From Candidatus Moranbacteria bacterium CG23_combo_of_CG06-09_8_20_14_all_35_22 (lineage in GTDB: Bacteria > Patescibacteriota > Minisyncoccia > Moranbacterales > UBA2206), in NCBI GenBank assembly GCA_002772115.1, contig PCRW01000009.1, positions 1 through 11,232 of the forward strand: a stretch of 11,232 nucleotides of DNA, written 5' to 3'. Shown piece by piece: positions 4,504 through 11,146 of the stretch. Position 1 is the first letter of the stretch. Every line of letters begins with the position of its first letter. The position numbers and the translations under genes are program-made. The notes under the pieces are model-generated. The model ran no database searches. It was given only the letters and a program-made list of their open reading frames with translations, and had not been told where the DNA came from.

Positions 4504-6747
4504 ATGAAGAAAAAAAAGGAGAAAATTTCAATAAAGAAACTTCGAAAAGGGGTCGTTTTTCTTCTTGAAAAATTTTCAAAAAAGAAAAATAATTCTGAAC
4601 CTAAAAACAAGATTATCCTCAAAAGTTTTGTGTATATTTTTTTATTTGTAATTTTTGCTATTTTATTTTTCATCGCCTATATCTATTTTTTTGCTACTCC
4701 AAAAGCTAAGGAATTGCCCAATAAAGTGTCAAAAGGTACGACAATTATTTATGATCGAACAGGCGAACATATTCTTTATGAAATTTATGGGGAGGAAAAT
4801 AAAAAAAATCTTTTGCATAATCAAATTCCTGATACCATTCGTGTCACAACTATTATTTCAGAAGATGCTTCTTTCTATGATCACATAGGAATTGATATTC
4901 CTTCAATTTTTCGTGCGCTGGAAGTTAATATAAGAAACAAACAATTTCAGCAGGGCGGATCAACAATTACCCAGCAATTAGCGAGAAATGTTTTTTTGGA
5001 TCGGGATAAAAATATAAAAAGAAAAATTTTAGAATCAATTATTGCCTTGAAGTTGGAGCGAAAATTCAGTAAAGATGAAATTTTAGATTTTTATTTAAAT
5101 CAAATTCCTTATGGTTCAAATGCTTATGGTATTGAATCCGCTTCGCAAACTTTTTTTGGAAAAAATGCCACTGATTTGTCTTTGGATGAAGCGGCACTTT
5201 TAGCCTCACTTCCTAAAGCAACAACTTTTTATTCTCCTTATGGAAATAATCAAAAAGCACTGATTGATCGACAAAAAAATATTCTTCGACAAATAGAAGC
5301 ACTTGGTTTGATCGATGAAAAAATAATCGGAGAAGCATTGAGGGCGGATACTTTGAAAAAAATTATACCTCCGAAAAAAAATATCGAAGCTCCTCATTTT
5401 GTTTTTTATGTTAAGGAACTTTTAGAAAAGGAATATGAAGACCTGGATTTGGAAACAGAAGGTTTGAAAATTTATACTACACTTGATTATGATATGCAAA
5501 AAAGAGCTGAAGAGTCGGTGCTTTGGGGCGCGGAAAATAATAAAAAATATAGAGCGAGCAATGCTTCACTGGTGGCAATTTCTCCTAAAACAGGGGAGCT
5601 TCTCGCAATGGTAGGAAGCAAAGATTATTTTGATTCATCAATCGATGGTCAAGTGAATATCGCGACTAGCCCTCGTCAGCCAGGGTCATCATTCAAGCCT
5701 TTTGCTTATGCTAAGGCTTTCGAAAAAGGTTATCAGCCAGAAACCTTAATTTGGGATGCCCCCACCAATTTTGGTCCGGATGGTTCTGGAAAGGATTATA
5801 CGCCGAATAATTATAACGGATCATTTAGCGGGCTTGTTTCTATGCGTCAAGCTTTGTCATCATCGCTTAATGTACCGGCTGTCAAAACTCTTTATTTATC
5901 CGGAATAAATGAAACAATAGATTTGGCTGAACGATTGGGAATTTCAACGCTAGAGGATAGAAATCGCTTTGGTCTTTCGCTTGTTTTGGGTGGGGGAGAA
6001 GTGAAATTGCTTGAGATGACTTCCGCTTTTTCAGTTTTTGCTAATGATGGAGAAAAAAATCAGCTTAAAGTTATTCAAAAAATTATCGATCGAGAAGGGA
6101 ATATTATAAAAGAATATCCAAATGAACGCGAAAGTGTTTTAGAAAAAGAAGTTGCCAGAAAAATAAATTCAATTCTTTCAGATAATTTAGCCAGAGCGCC
6201 TGTCTTTGGAAGCAACACTCCTTTGGCGTTTAAGGATTATGCAGTGGCGGCAAAAACCGGAACAACTCAAGAATTTCGCGACGCCTGGACGGTTGGTTAT
6301 ACGCCCAATATTTCCGTTGGAGTCTGGGTCGGCAACAATGATAACACTCCTATGAAATATGGATCAGATGGAATTTTTGTGGCTGCGCCTATTTGGAGAA
6401 ATTTTTTGGACAAAGAATTAGCTAATTTTCCCAAAGAGGATTTTGGATCATATGAAAAAATTGTTTCTTCAAAACCAATGATCACAGGAAATGTTTCTGG
6501 AGAAATCAAATATTTCAAAATAGCTTCCGGCAATGAAATTTCCCAAAATAAACTGAAAAAATATAAAGCTTCGGAAGTACGCCAACAAATCGAACCAGAA
6601 AAGCATTCGCTACTTTTTTATGTGAACAAAGATTTTCCCCTTGGTCCGGAACTTCCAAATTACAATAACCCAATGTTTGTTCGTTTTGAAAAAGGAATAA
6701 ACCAAGATTTTGAAGAGGGGATTTTTGATTTCAATCCCATAAATTAA
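4504..6747 (+). CDS. Class A penicillin-binding protein (PBP1A type): glycosyltransferase-transpeptidase
   Basis: A bifunctional peptidoglycan synthase that polymerises lipid II and cross-links stem peptides outside the membrane. Residues 1-41 are a very basic cytoplasmic tail (KKKK clusters) and 42-64 one membrane helix. The GT51 domain spans about 75-260: SEDASFYDHIGID at 119-131 with the presumed catalytic Glu120, GGSTITQQLARNVFL at 151-165, ERKFSKDEILDFYLNQIPYG at 185-204, and LSLDEAALLASLPKA. The transpeptidase domain spans about 350-640: SSFK at 395-398 (nucleophile Ser395), SLN at 454-456, and KTGTT at 584-588. All catalytic motifs are intact. At 747 residues it is slightly short for the class, with a modest C-terminal tail and no recognisable PASTA or FN3 domain. 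The ATG lacks a Shine-Dalgarno. It is monocistronic between two terminators. Confidence 0.95.
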   Translation: MKKKKEKISIKKLRKGVVFLLEKFSKKKNNSEPKNKIILKSFVYIFLFVIFAILFFIAYIYFFATPKAKELPNKVSKGTTIIYDRTGEHILYEIYGEENKKNLLHNQIPDTIRVTTIISEDASFYDHIGIDIPSIFRALEVNIRNKQFQQGGSTITQQLARNVFLDRDKNIKRKILESIIALKLERKFSKDEILDFYLNQIPYGSNAYGIESASQTFFGKNATDLSLDEAALLASLPKATTFYSPYGNNQKALIDRQKNILRQIEALGLIDEKIIGEALRADTLKKIIPPKKNIEAPHFVFYVKELLEKEYEDLDLETEGLKIYTTLDYDMQKRAEESVLWGAENNKKYRASNASLVAISPKTGELLAMVGSKDYFDSSIDGQVNIATSPRQPGSSFKPFAYAKAFEKGYQPETLIWDAPTNFGPDGSGKDYTPNNYNGSFSGLVSMRQALSSSLNVPAVKTLYLSGINETIDLAERLGISTLEDRNRFGLSLVLGGGEVKLLEMTSAFSVFANDGEKNQLKVIQKIIDREGNIIKEYPNERESVLEKEVARKINSILSDNLARAPVFGSNTPLAFKDYAVAAKTGTTQEFRDAWTVGYTPNISVGVWVGNNDNTPMKYGSDGIFVAAPIWRNFLDKELANFPKEDFGSYEKIVSSKPMITGNVSGEIKYFKIASGNEISQNKLKKYKASEVRQQIEPEKHSLLFYVNKDFPLGPELPNYNNPMFVRFEKGINQDFEEGIFDFNPIN

Positions 6748-6773
6748 AAAAAACACTCATCGGGGATGATTTT
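6746..6773. terminator. Small bidirectional terminator between convergent genes
   Basis: TCATC (6757-6761) and GATGA (6765-6769) form a 5-bp stem with a GGG loop. TTTT follows on the plus strand (6770-6773). On the minus strand a T8 run (A8 at 6746-6753 of the plus strand) follows after three bases. The site lies between the convergent penicillin-binding protein and HARE-nuclease genes, where a shared terminator is expected. The stem is short, so strength is doubtful. Confidence 0.4.
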
Positions 6774-6807
6774 GCTTGAAAAGTTCTATTTTCGTCTAGC
6801 GTGTAAG

Positions 6808-6837
6808 TATTTTAATATGTATTAGAATATGTATTAA
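6808..6837. repeat. Tandem 12-bp repeat, part of a 17-bp repeat recurring at 10084-10100
   Basis: AATATGTATTAG (6814-6825) is followed by AATATGTATTAA (6826-6837). The first copy, extended to TATTTTAATATGTATTA (6808-6824), recurs exactly at 10084-10100 upstream of the abrB-like gene. The repeats lie at the 3' end and the 5' side of the minus-strand defence cassette, in the same orientation. They may be boundary repeats, shared protein-binding sites, or AT-rich coincidence. Confidence 0.6.
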
Positions 6838-6839
6838 AT

Positions 6840-7577
6840 TTATTTTATCAAACTCCAATTGTCTAAAAAATATCCAATTTCATGATTTTTATTACCTAAG
6901 TATATTTTTTCATTTCGCAATTTAACACTTAAAGCATAACCAGTTTTATTATTGACGGAGAAAATTGCACTTTCCTTAATCTTTCTTTCTATTTCATTTG
7001 ACGGCAAAATAATAAAACTTGATTTTTTATTATCTCGCAGAACTAAGATATAAAAAATGTTCCCCTGATTAAATCTGTCAAAAGATTTTTTTCTGATGTG
7101 AAAATTATAAATATCATTATTATTCTTTTGAGAAGTTTTTACTTGTATTCCAAAAAATTTGCCGTCTTTGATTGCTGAAATATCCACTCCGACATCAACA
7201 CTCATAATGCTGGCGTTAAAACCACGAAAAAGCAGTTCCGAACAGACCAAATGCTCTCCGCCTTTTCCAGTAAATCCGCCTTCAATCACAATTTTTTCTT
7301 CTTCGGCTTTTTCCGCTTCAATAATTTTTAATGTTTCTTTGATTTCCTTTTTGTTTGGATTAAGCGCAAAAGTTTGTGGTGCAGTTTTGATAAAATCAGA
7401 ACCCTCCTTTTTTGTTTTTATATCAACATAAATAATCGCAGACATTGTCTTTTCTGGATTTGCTCCTTCTGTTTCCAGTAATCCAGATTCCAAAGCTAGC
7501 CGAGTAATTTCAGTATAATGTAAAGGTGTTTTCGCCTTTTTCAATATTTCAATCGCTGATTGTTTGAATGTGTTCAT
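6840..7577 (-). CDS. HARE-HTH domain fused to a PD-(D/E)xK nuclease domain
   Basis: 245 residues in two parts. Residues 1-73 look like a HARE-HTH winged helix (FKQSAIEILKKAKTPLHYTE, ITRLALESGLLETEG, then P-KT-SA-IY-DIK and SDFIK-APQTFAL), a module found in RNA polymerase delta, ASXL proteins and some restriction enzymes, proposed to read modified DNA. A charged linker (75-95, EIKETLKIIEAEKAEEEK) joins it to a nuclease-like domain at about 103-215. There GKGGEHLVCSELLFRGFNA supplies Glu108, VGVDISA supplies Asp132, and GIQVKTS supplies Gln145 and Lys147, a QxK version of the PD-(D/E)xK core also seen in Holliday-junction-resolvase-like nucleases. It is the last gene of the minus-strand cassette, 44 bases after the putative restriction enzyme gene. 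Domain calls are by eye; the target is unknown. It could be a modification-dependent or accessory nuclease. Confidence 0.7.
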   Translation of the reverse strand: MNTFKQSAIEILKKAKTPLHYTEITRLALESGLLETEGANPEKTMSAIIYVDIKTKKEGSDFIKTAPQTFALNPNKKEIKETLKIIEAEKAEEEKIVIEGGFTGKGGEHLVCSELLFRGFNASIMSVDVGVDISAIKDGKFFGIQVKTSQKNNNDIYNFHIRKKSFDRFNQGNIFYILVLRDNKKSSFIILPSNEIERKIKESAIFSVNNKTGYALSVKLRNEKIYLGNKNHEIGYFLDNWSLIK

Positions 7578-7621
7578 ATGAATTTTTTTAGTATCACTTA
7601 TCCTAACGCTGAATGAAATTA

Positions 7622-8335
7622 TTAAATACTTTTAAGATAATGAGCAGTTTTTTCAATAAATATTTCATAATCATTAAGAATTATTGCACTACCAAACAAT
7701 CCTGATATTCCATTAGATATTTGTACGGAAATATTATTTTTTTTATTTAAATAATTTTTTTCATATTCCAACCGCGTAGTTATTGTGTTGTGATTGCATT
7801 TTGGAAATTTAATAATAAATAACAATGTTTTATTTGGAGTATGCCAATATTTTTCCGTATTATCCTTAGATAAAATAATATACTTATCAATATTATGACT
7901 GGTAATTTTTTCCCATTTAATTATCTTGCCTTTTTTATTATAATAAGGCATCTCTTCTGGCAATATTAAAATTTGAAAGTATTCTTTATTATTTGTTCGG
8001 ATATTGGCTGTTTCGCCGAGCATATTTTCAAAATAATTGTTGGAATTTTGGGAATAATTATTCATTACAAACTTTACTCCAATTCCTGCAATATAGTTTT
8101 TATTCTTTGAAATTAAAATATCAACGGTTTTTTCCATATATCTTCCACTCATCCTTCCTTCCTTGCCTTTTCCAATTCCAAGCGACATTATCTTATATCC
8201 CTTTCCGAGTTTATTTTTAATATCCTTTGCTATTGCACTATGTAATATTATTAATTTTTTATTACTTCTTGAATCAGTTTCTAAAAATTTAATAAACGAT
8301 TTTTTAATTGTCTGTAAAAATTTTCGATTGTTCAT
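7622..8335 (-). CDS. Putative type II restriction endonuclease paired with the adjacent methyltransferase
   Basis: 237 residues from the ATG at 8335. The frame is open to 8371, but the upstream codons overlap the methyltransferase end, and MNNRKFLQTIKKSF is a more natural N-terminus 8 bases after the methyltransferase stop. The best-looking block is EKTVDILISKNKNYIAGIGV at 69-87, with VKFVMNNYSQNSNNYFENM and LGETANI behind it to 112. This could be a PD-(D/E)xK core with Asp72 and Lys88, but the usual acidic residue two before the lysine is Gly86, so Glu69, Glu103 or Glu108 may contribute. The restriction assignment rests mainly on tight coupling to an N6-adenine methyltransferase, suitable size, and this charged block; I do not recognise the specificity. 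Base composition is very AT-rich, unlike the ribosomal genes, which suggests transfer. Confidence 0.6.
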   Translation of the reverse strand: MNNRKFLQTIKKSFIKFLETDSRSNKKLIILHSAIAKDIKNKLGKGYKIMSLGIGKGKEGRMSGRYMEKTVDILISKNKNYIAGIGVKFVMNNYSQNSNNYFENMLGETANIRTNNKEYFQILILPEEMPYYNKKGKIIKWEKITSHNIDKYIILSKDNTEKYWHTPNKTLLFIIKFPKCNHNTITTRLEYEKNYLNKKNNISVQISNGISGLFGSAIILNDYEIFIEKTAHYLKSI

Positions 8336-8343
8336 AATTTTAA

Positions 8344-9804
8344 TTAAAATAATACTGGTTGAGCTTTGCAAAATTGGGGATGCACAAAATCTTTTATAAA
8401 ACTTTTTGCGTATGATTTGTATCCTCCTCGATAACTTTTTGAAACCAAACTAATATGTTCCTTCATTGATTCAGAATTTAAAACATCACACAGTTCATAA
8501 AGATCAATATTTTTTTTAGGCTTAATGCAATATCCCGCATAAAAACTAGTTCTTTCATCTTCAATTACGAAAAAACGCGGTGCGATATTCATCGTGCTGG
8601 TTATTATTTTTTTTCCAAAACTAGTTTTCAATCCTTGATTTCTTCCAAAAGCATAGAACTCTTCATAATTTTTGCCACCCCCCTTGTCTCTTGCTTCTAA
8701 AATATCCTTATGATTTAAAAAATATTTGTATGTTTCTGGATAATTTTTCTTAAAAATATCATGCGGAATTATTTTTTCATTTTTATAAGGAAAAATAATA
8801 AAAAGATTTTGATTTTCCCCTTTGTATTTCGATGCTTTTATTATCGGAACACATAAATTTTTTTCTATTTTAAAATTATTAAAATAGAAATAATTTTTGT
8901 CGCTTTTCTCCGGCGAAAAAATATATAAATCATCTTTAAGCGTGGCTATCCCATAATGAATATTAGCAATTTCTTGAAGCGTGGAATATTTTTTATTAAG
9001 ATTGGCAATTTTATCAAAATATTCTTCATTAAAAAATTCCCACCTTTCCAAGCGCATATGTTGAGTAGATATTTTTTTAAATTCAATATTTTTAAAATCA
9101 TTTTTAAAATTTTCCGCATATAAAAAATTATCGGAATTTTCTTTTTGCAAAAATGTTATTGCGGTATATGCGGTAGCATCTTTGAAAATTTGAAAGTGAT
9201 CAAAATTAACTATTTTTGTTAAATGTAACAATAATAAATTGCGTAAATTTTTTCCTGCTGCTGAATAAAAATGTGAATTGGGAGTGATAAAAGAAACTCT
9301 ACCTTTTTCTTTTAATAATTTCAATGCTTGTTCAAAGAAACAAAAATATAAGTCGATTGATCCATTGGAAGCAGTAATGAAATTCTTTTGCAATAAATCT
9401 TTTCTGCCATTGAGATTTTGAATACGAACATAAGGTGGATTACCGATAATAAAATCGAATTTTTCGCTGAAATTATGGAAACAAAAATCATCCGTTATTT
9501 CATTATATTTTATAATTTTATTTTTTGATAATTTTTGCAAATTCTGTTTAGTTTTTTCAATATATTCTTTCGATATGTCAGCGAAATAAATATTTTCTTC
9601 TATGACTTTTTCTATTTTTTTTTCTGCTAATTTTGAAAATTCTTGTGCCGCAATAACTGTAAAAATTCCCTCACCGCATCCAGCATCCAATATTTTTTCT
9701 TTCCCAGTAATTTTTTTACCTTTAAAAATTTCGTTTACCATAAAATCAGCCACCCATTCGGGAGTAAACACTACACCATTTTGTTTTTTTATTATCGCAT
9801 TCAT
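8344..9804 (-). CDS. TaqI-like (gamma class) N6-adenine DNA methyltransferase
   Basis: 486 residues. Gamma-class order is visible: motif X-like GVVFTPEWVADFMV at 10-23, the AdoMet loop ILDAGCGEGIFTV at 38-50, an acidic strand end YFADIS at 73-78, and catalytic NPPY at 122-125 in FDFIIGNPPYVRI. SFITPNSHFY follows at 171-180, then a C-terminal target-recognition region from about 270. This predicts transfer of a methyl group from AdoMet to the N6 of adenine in a specific site. Length and layout match M.TaqI/Eco57I-like type II enzymes; a fused nuclease domain is not present, since the first motif starts at residue 10. It lies behind its own promoter, with the putative endonuclease 8 bases downstream, the classic modification-then-restriction order. 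It has low GC and runs of AT-rich codons. The recognition sequence cannot be read from the sequence. Confidence 0.88.
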   Translation of the reverse strand: MNAIIKKQNGVVFTPEWVADFMVNEIFKGKKITGKEKILDAGCGEGIFTVIAAQEFSKLAEKKIEKVIEENIYFADISKEYIEKTKQNLQKLSKNKIIKYNEITDDFCFHNFSEKFDFIIGNPPYVRIQNLNGRKDLLQKNFITASNGSIDLYFCFFEQALKLLKEKGRVSFITPNSHFYSAAGKNLRNLLLLHLTKIVNFDHFQIFKDATAYTAITFLQKENSDNFLYAENFKNDFKNIEFKKISTQHMRLERWEFFNEEYFDKIANLNKKYSTLQEIANIHYGIATLKDDLYIFSPEKSDKNYFYFNNFKIEKNLCVPIIKASKYKGENQNLFIIFPYKNEKIIPHDIFKKNYPETYKYFLNHKDILEARDKGGGKNYEEFYAFGRNQGLKTSFGKKIITSTMNIAPRFFVIEDERTSFYAGYCIKPKKNIDLYELCDVLNSESMKEHISLVSKSYRGGYKSYAKSFIKDFVHPQFCKAQPVLF

Positions 9805-9838
9805 TTTTATTCTTTAATCTTTATTTGTTTACAGTGGT

Positions 9839-9866
9839 ATTATATCATTATTAGTATTTTAATCAA
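9839..9866 (-). promoter_or_regulatory. Promoter of the methyltransferase operon
   Basis: On the minus strand, -35 TTGATT (9866-9861), a 16-base spacer, and a perfect extended -10 TGA-TATAAT (hexamer 9844-9839). The start point would be at about 9832, giving a leader of roughly 28 bases before the ATG at 9804. It sits between the stop of the abrB-like gene and the methyltransferase, so the restriction genes can be expressed independently of the small regulator. Confidence 0.65.
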
Positions 9867-9877
9867 CCTCACTCCCT

Positions 9878-9886
9878 TGTGGATAA
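9878..9886 (-). promoter_or_regulatory. Exact DnaA-box match, TTATCCACA
   Basis: The minus strand reads TTATCCACA, identical to the consensus DnaA box, just upstream of the methyltransferase -35. It is single, with no cluster or AT-rich unwinding array around it, so it is not an origin. It may be coincidence or a DnaA-responsive control site. Confidence 0.3.
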
Positions 9887-9894
9887 CTTTATAT

Positions 9895-10071
9895 TTATTT
9901 CTTCCAATCCTTAATTATAATCCCACCAGCTACTCTTCTTACAATCACTTTCTGTTTTTTTTTCCAGCCTAATTCCTTCACAATTTCAATCGGCAAAGTG
10001 ACGGCCAAACTGGTTTTTCCTACTCTCGTGATCTTACGGATGTTCCTGTCTTCATTTTTTCTTGTTGTCAT
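9895..10071 (-). CDS. AbrB/MazE-type swapped-hairpin DNA-binding protein
   Basis: A 58-residue protein. After a charged MTTRKNEDRN it reads IRKITRVGKTSLAVTLPIEI (11-30) and VKELGWKKKQKVIV (31-44), then GGIIIKDW. This is the SpoVT-AbrB pattern: a K-I-x-R-x-G-x-S/T-x-x-V-T-L-P strand pair followed by a short VKELGW helix and a K-x-x-KV strand. Such proteins are dimeric DNA binders acting as transition-state regulators or antitoxins. No toxin-sized gene adjoins it. Instead it lies 90 bases upstream of the methyltransferase-endonuclease pair on the same strand, where a controller protein could sit. The ATG at 10071 has no Shine-Dalgarno; upstream inverted repeats (10077-10106) are plausible operator half-sites for autoregulation. 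The fold assignment is confident; the regulatory role is inferred. Confidence 0.82.
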   Translation of the reverse strand: MTTRKNEDRNIRKITRVGKTSLAVTLPIEIVKELGWKKKQKVIVRRVAGGIIIKDWKK

Positions 10072-10076
10072 ATTTT

Positions 10077-10109
10077 TAATACTTATTTTAATATGTATTA
10101 TAATACTTA
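10077..10109. promoter_or_regulatory. Cluster of TAATAC/GTATTA half-sites upstream of the abrB-like gene
   Basis: TAATACTTA occurs at 10077-10085 and again at 10101-10109, with GTATTA in between at 10095-10100. Together GTATTATAATAC (10095-10106) is a perfect 12-bp palindrome that includes a minus-strand TATAAT (10102-10097). The arrangement covers the 5-40 bases before the ATG and suits an operator for a dimeric repressor such as the AbrB-like product. The sequence is AT-rich, so chance symmetry is possible. Confidence 0.45.
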
Positions 10110-10131
10110 ATAATTCATTTTTTACTCCTTC

Positions 10132-10159
10132 ATTATATCCCTATATTATCACTAAACAA
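10132..10159 (-). promoter_or_regulatory. Promoter for the abrB-like gene
   Basis: Minus strand: -35 TTGTTT (10159-10154), a 16-base spacer, and a perfect -10 TATAAT (10137-10132). Transcription would begin near 10125, about 54 bases before the ATG, and run through the putative operator. AAGGAG (10130-10125) follows the -10, six bases before a three-codon ATG-AAT-TAT-TAA frame (10118-10107). Confidence 0.5.
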
Positions 10160-10207
10160 GTAATAATTCAAGATTGTGAAAGGGGATTGCGAATATTATG
10201 AGAATAT

Positions 10208-10246
10208 AAAAACCCCCCTTGCTTTAACGAGTTAACATAGAGGGAA
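10208..10246 (-). terminator. Possible terminator downstream of dinD
   Basis: On the minus strand, TCCCTC (10245-10240) can pair with GGGGGG (10218-10213, two G-U pairs) around an inner TTAAC/GTTAA element, and five T residues follow (10212-10208). It lies about 55 bases beyond the dinD stop and before the abrB-like promoter, the right place to separate the two units. Pairing is imperfect. Confidence 0.4.
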
Positions 10247-10300
10247 TATCAATTCTTATCCTTCCAATTCCATCATTTCAGTTTTTCAGAATCAGGGTTT

Positions 10301-11146
10301 TTATTTTCTCAATTTCCTAACTGTCTTGGATATTTTTTTACCTTCTGACCTTAATCTACGATCGAGCTTTTTCAAATCTTCTTCCGCTGGTAACGCCTCT
10401 GGATAAATTCCGCTTTTTCCAAGCATCTCTCGCATATTTTTATTATTCTTGACATGCTCATGGGTAATTGAGGTTTCACCTCTAAGCGCTTGATCTTTTT
10501 TAAGATTATGGTTGGTAATTTCACTGGCAAGATCTTTGGCTTTGATTGTCACTGTTGGCAAAAAATCCGCCAACGGTCTTTTTGCGGGAACTTTCAATTT
10601 ATATTTCATATCTTGAGTTGTGTGCCCACCAAAAAGAGCCGCATCTCCCTGACTGCGAATTCTTGCAAATCCCTGACTATCCACTCCTCTTTGAAAAATA
10701 ACTCCGGAAAGTTCTTTTTCCGAAAGAGTAAGTTTTTCCCTTGCTTGCAAGCGTTCCCATTCCCCAAGTCTTTGTTCAACTAATTCTTGCTTCCTTGTTT
10801 GAATAGCAAAATATGTCATCGCAAAAGCAATCTCATCTTTTCGTGGATCACCATTTTGTGCGATAAGATAGCAAGCATAACGCGTGAGCATGATATCAAG
10901 AATCTCTTTTGTAGCTCCTTTGGGCATTGGGATCGTTTTCGTGGCGTCACGAAAATGATCGGAAATGGCTTGTTTTGAAGTTTCACATGCAATTTTTGCT
11001 TTTAAAACAGCATTTTCAAAATTTTCCCATCGATTGTATCCAAGAAGATGTTGCAAGTCTCTGGCATACCAAAATTCTATGCCATCTTCCTCGTGGACAT
11101 AATCTTCGAAATTTTTGTGTAATTTTAAAATAATTTCTTTTTCCAT
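10301..11146 (-). CDS. dinD: DNA damage-inducible protein D homologue
   Basis: 281 residues, close to the 274 of E. coli DinD, which is SOS-induced and reported to affect RecA filaments. Family landmarks, in order: EFWYARDLQHLLGYNRWENF at 24-43 (Bro-N-like start), TRYACYLIAQNGDPRKDEIA at 88-107, and FAMTYFAIQTRKQEL just after. RQ-like GVDSQGFARIRSQGDAALFG follows at 154-173, then LPTVTIKAKDLASEITNHNL at 196-215 and a basic C-terminus. The ATG at 11146 has a weak AAAGG four bases upstream and matches the family start. No LexA-type palindrome (CTGT-N8-ACAG) is seen in the 86 bases upstream. That region looks coding, so the gene may belong to an upstream operon. In many genomes dinD-like genes sit in restriction or mobile regions, which fits the next-door defence cassette. 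A separate terminator suggests independent transcription. Confidence 0.9.
   Translation of the reverse strand: MEKEIILKLHKNFEDYVHEEDGIEFWYARDLQHLLGYNRWENFENAVLKAKIACETSKQAISDHFRDATKTIPMPKGATKEILDIMLTRYACYLIAQNGDPRKDEIAFAMTYFAIQTRKQELVEQRLGEWERLQAREKLTLSEKELSGVIFQRGVDSQGFARIRSQGDAALFGGHTTQDMKYKLKVPAKRPLADFLPTVTIKAKDLASEITNHNLKKDQALRGETSITHEHVKNNKNMREMLGKSGIYPEALPAEEDLKKLDRRLRSEGKKISKTVRKLRK

Noticed and set aside
8336..8371. Longer start for the endonuclease gene
   Set aside because: It would overlap the methyltransferase C-terminus by 28 bases and adds a hydrophobic stretch with no support; the ATG at 8335 gives a clean 8-base spacing.
9878..9886. Replication origin
   Set aside because: Only one DnaA box is present, with no box cluster and no dnaA, dnaN or other origin-linked gene.
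10140..10300. tRNA or small RNA gene in the dinD-abrB gap
   Set aside because: No cloverleaf, TTCGA loop or CCA end can be drawn; the gap is explained by a promoter and a possible terminator.
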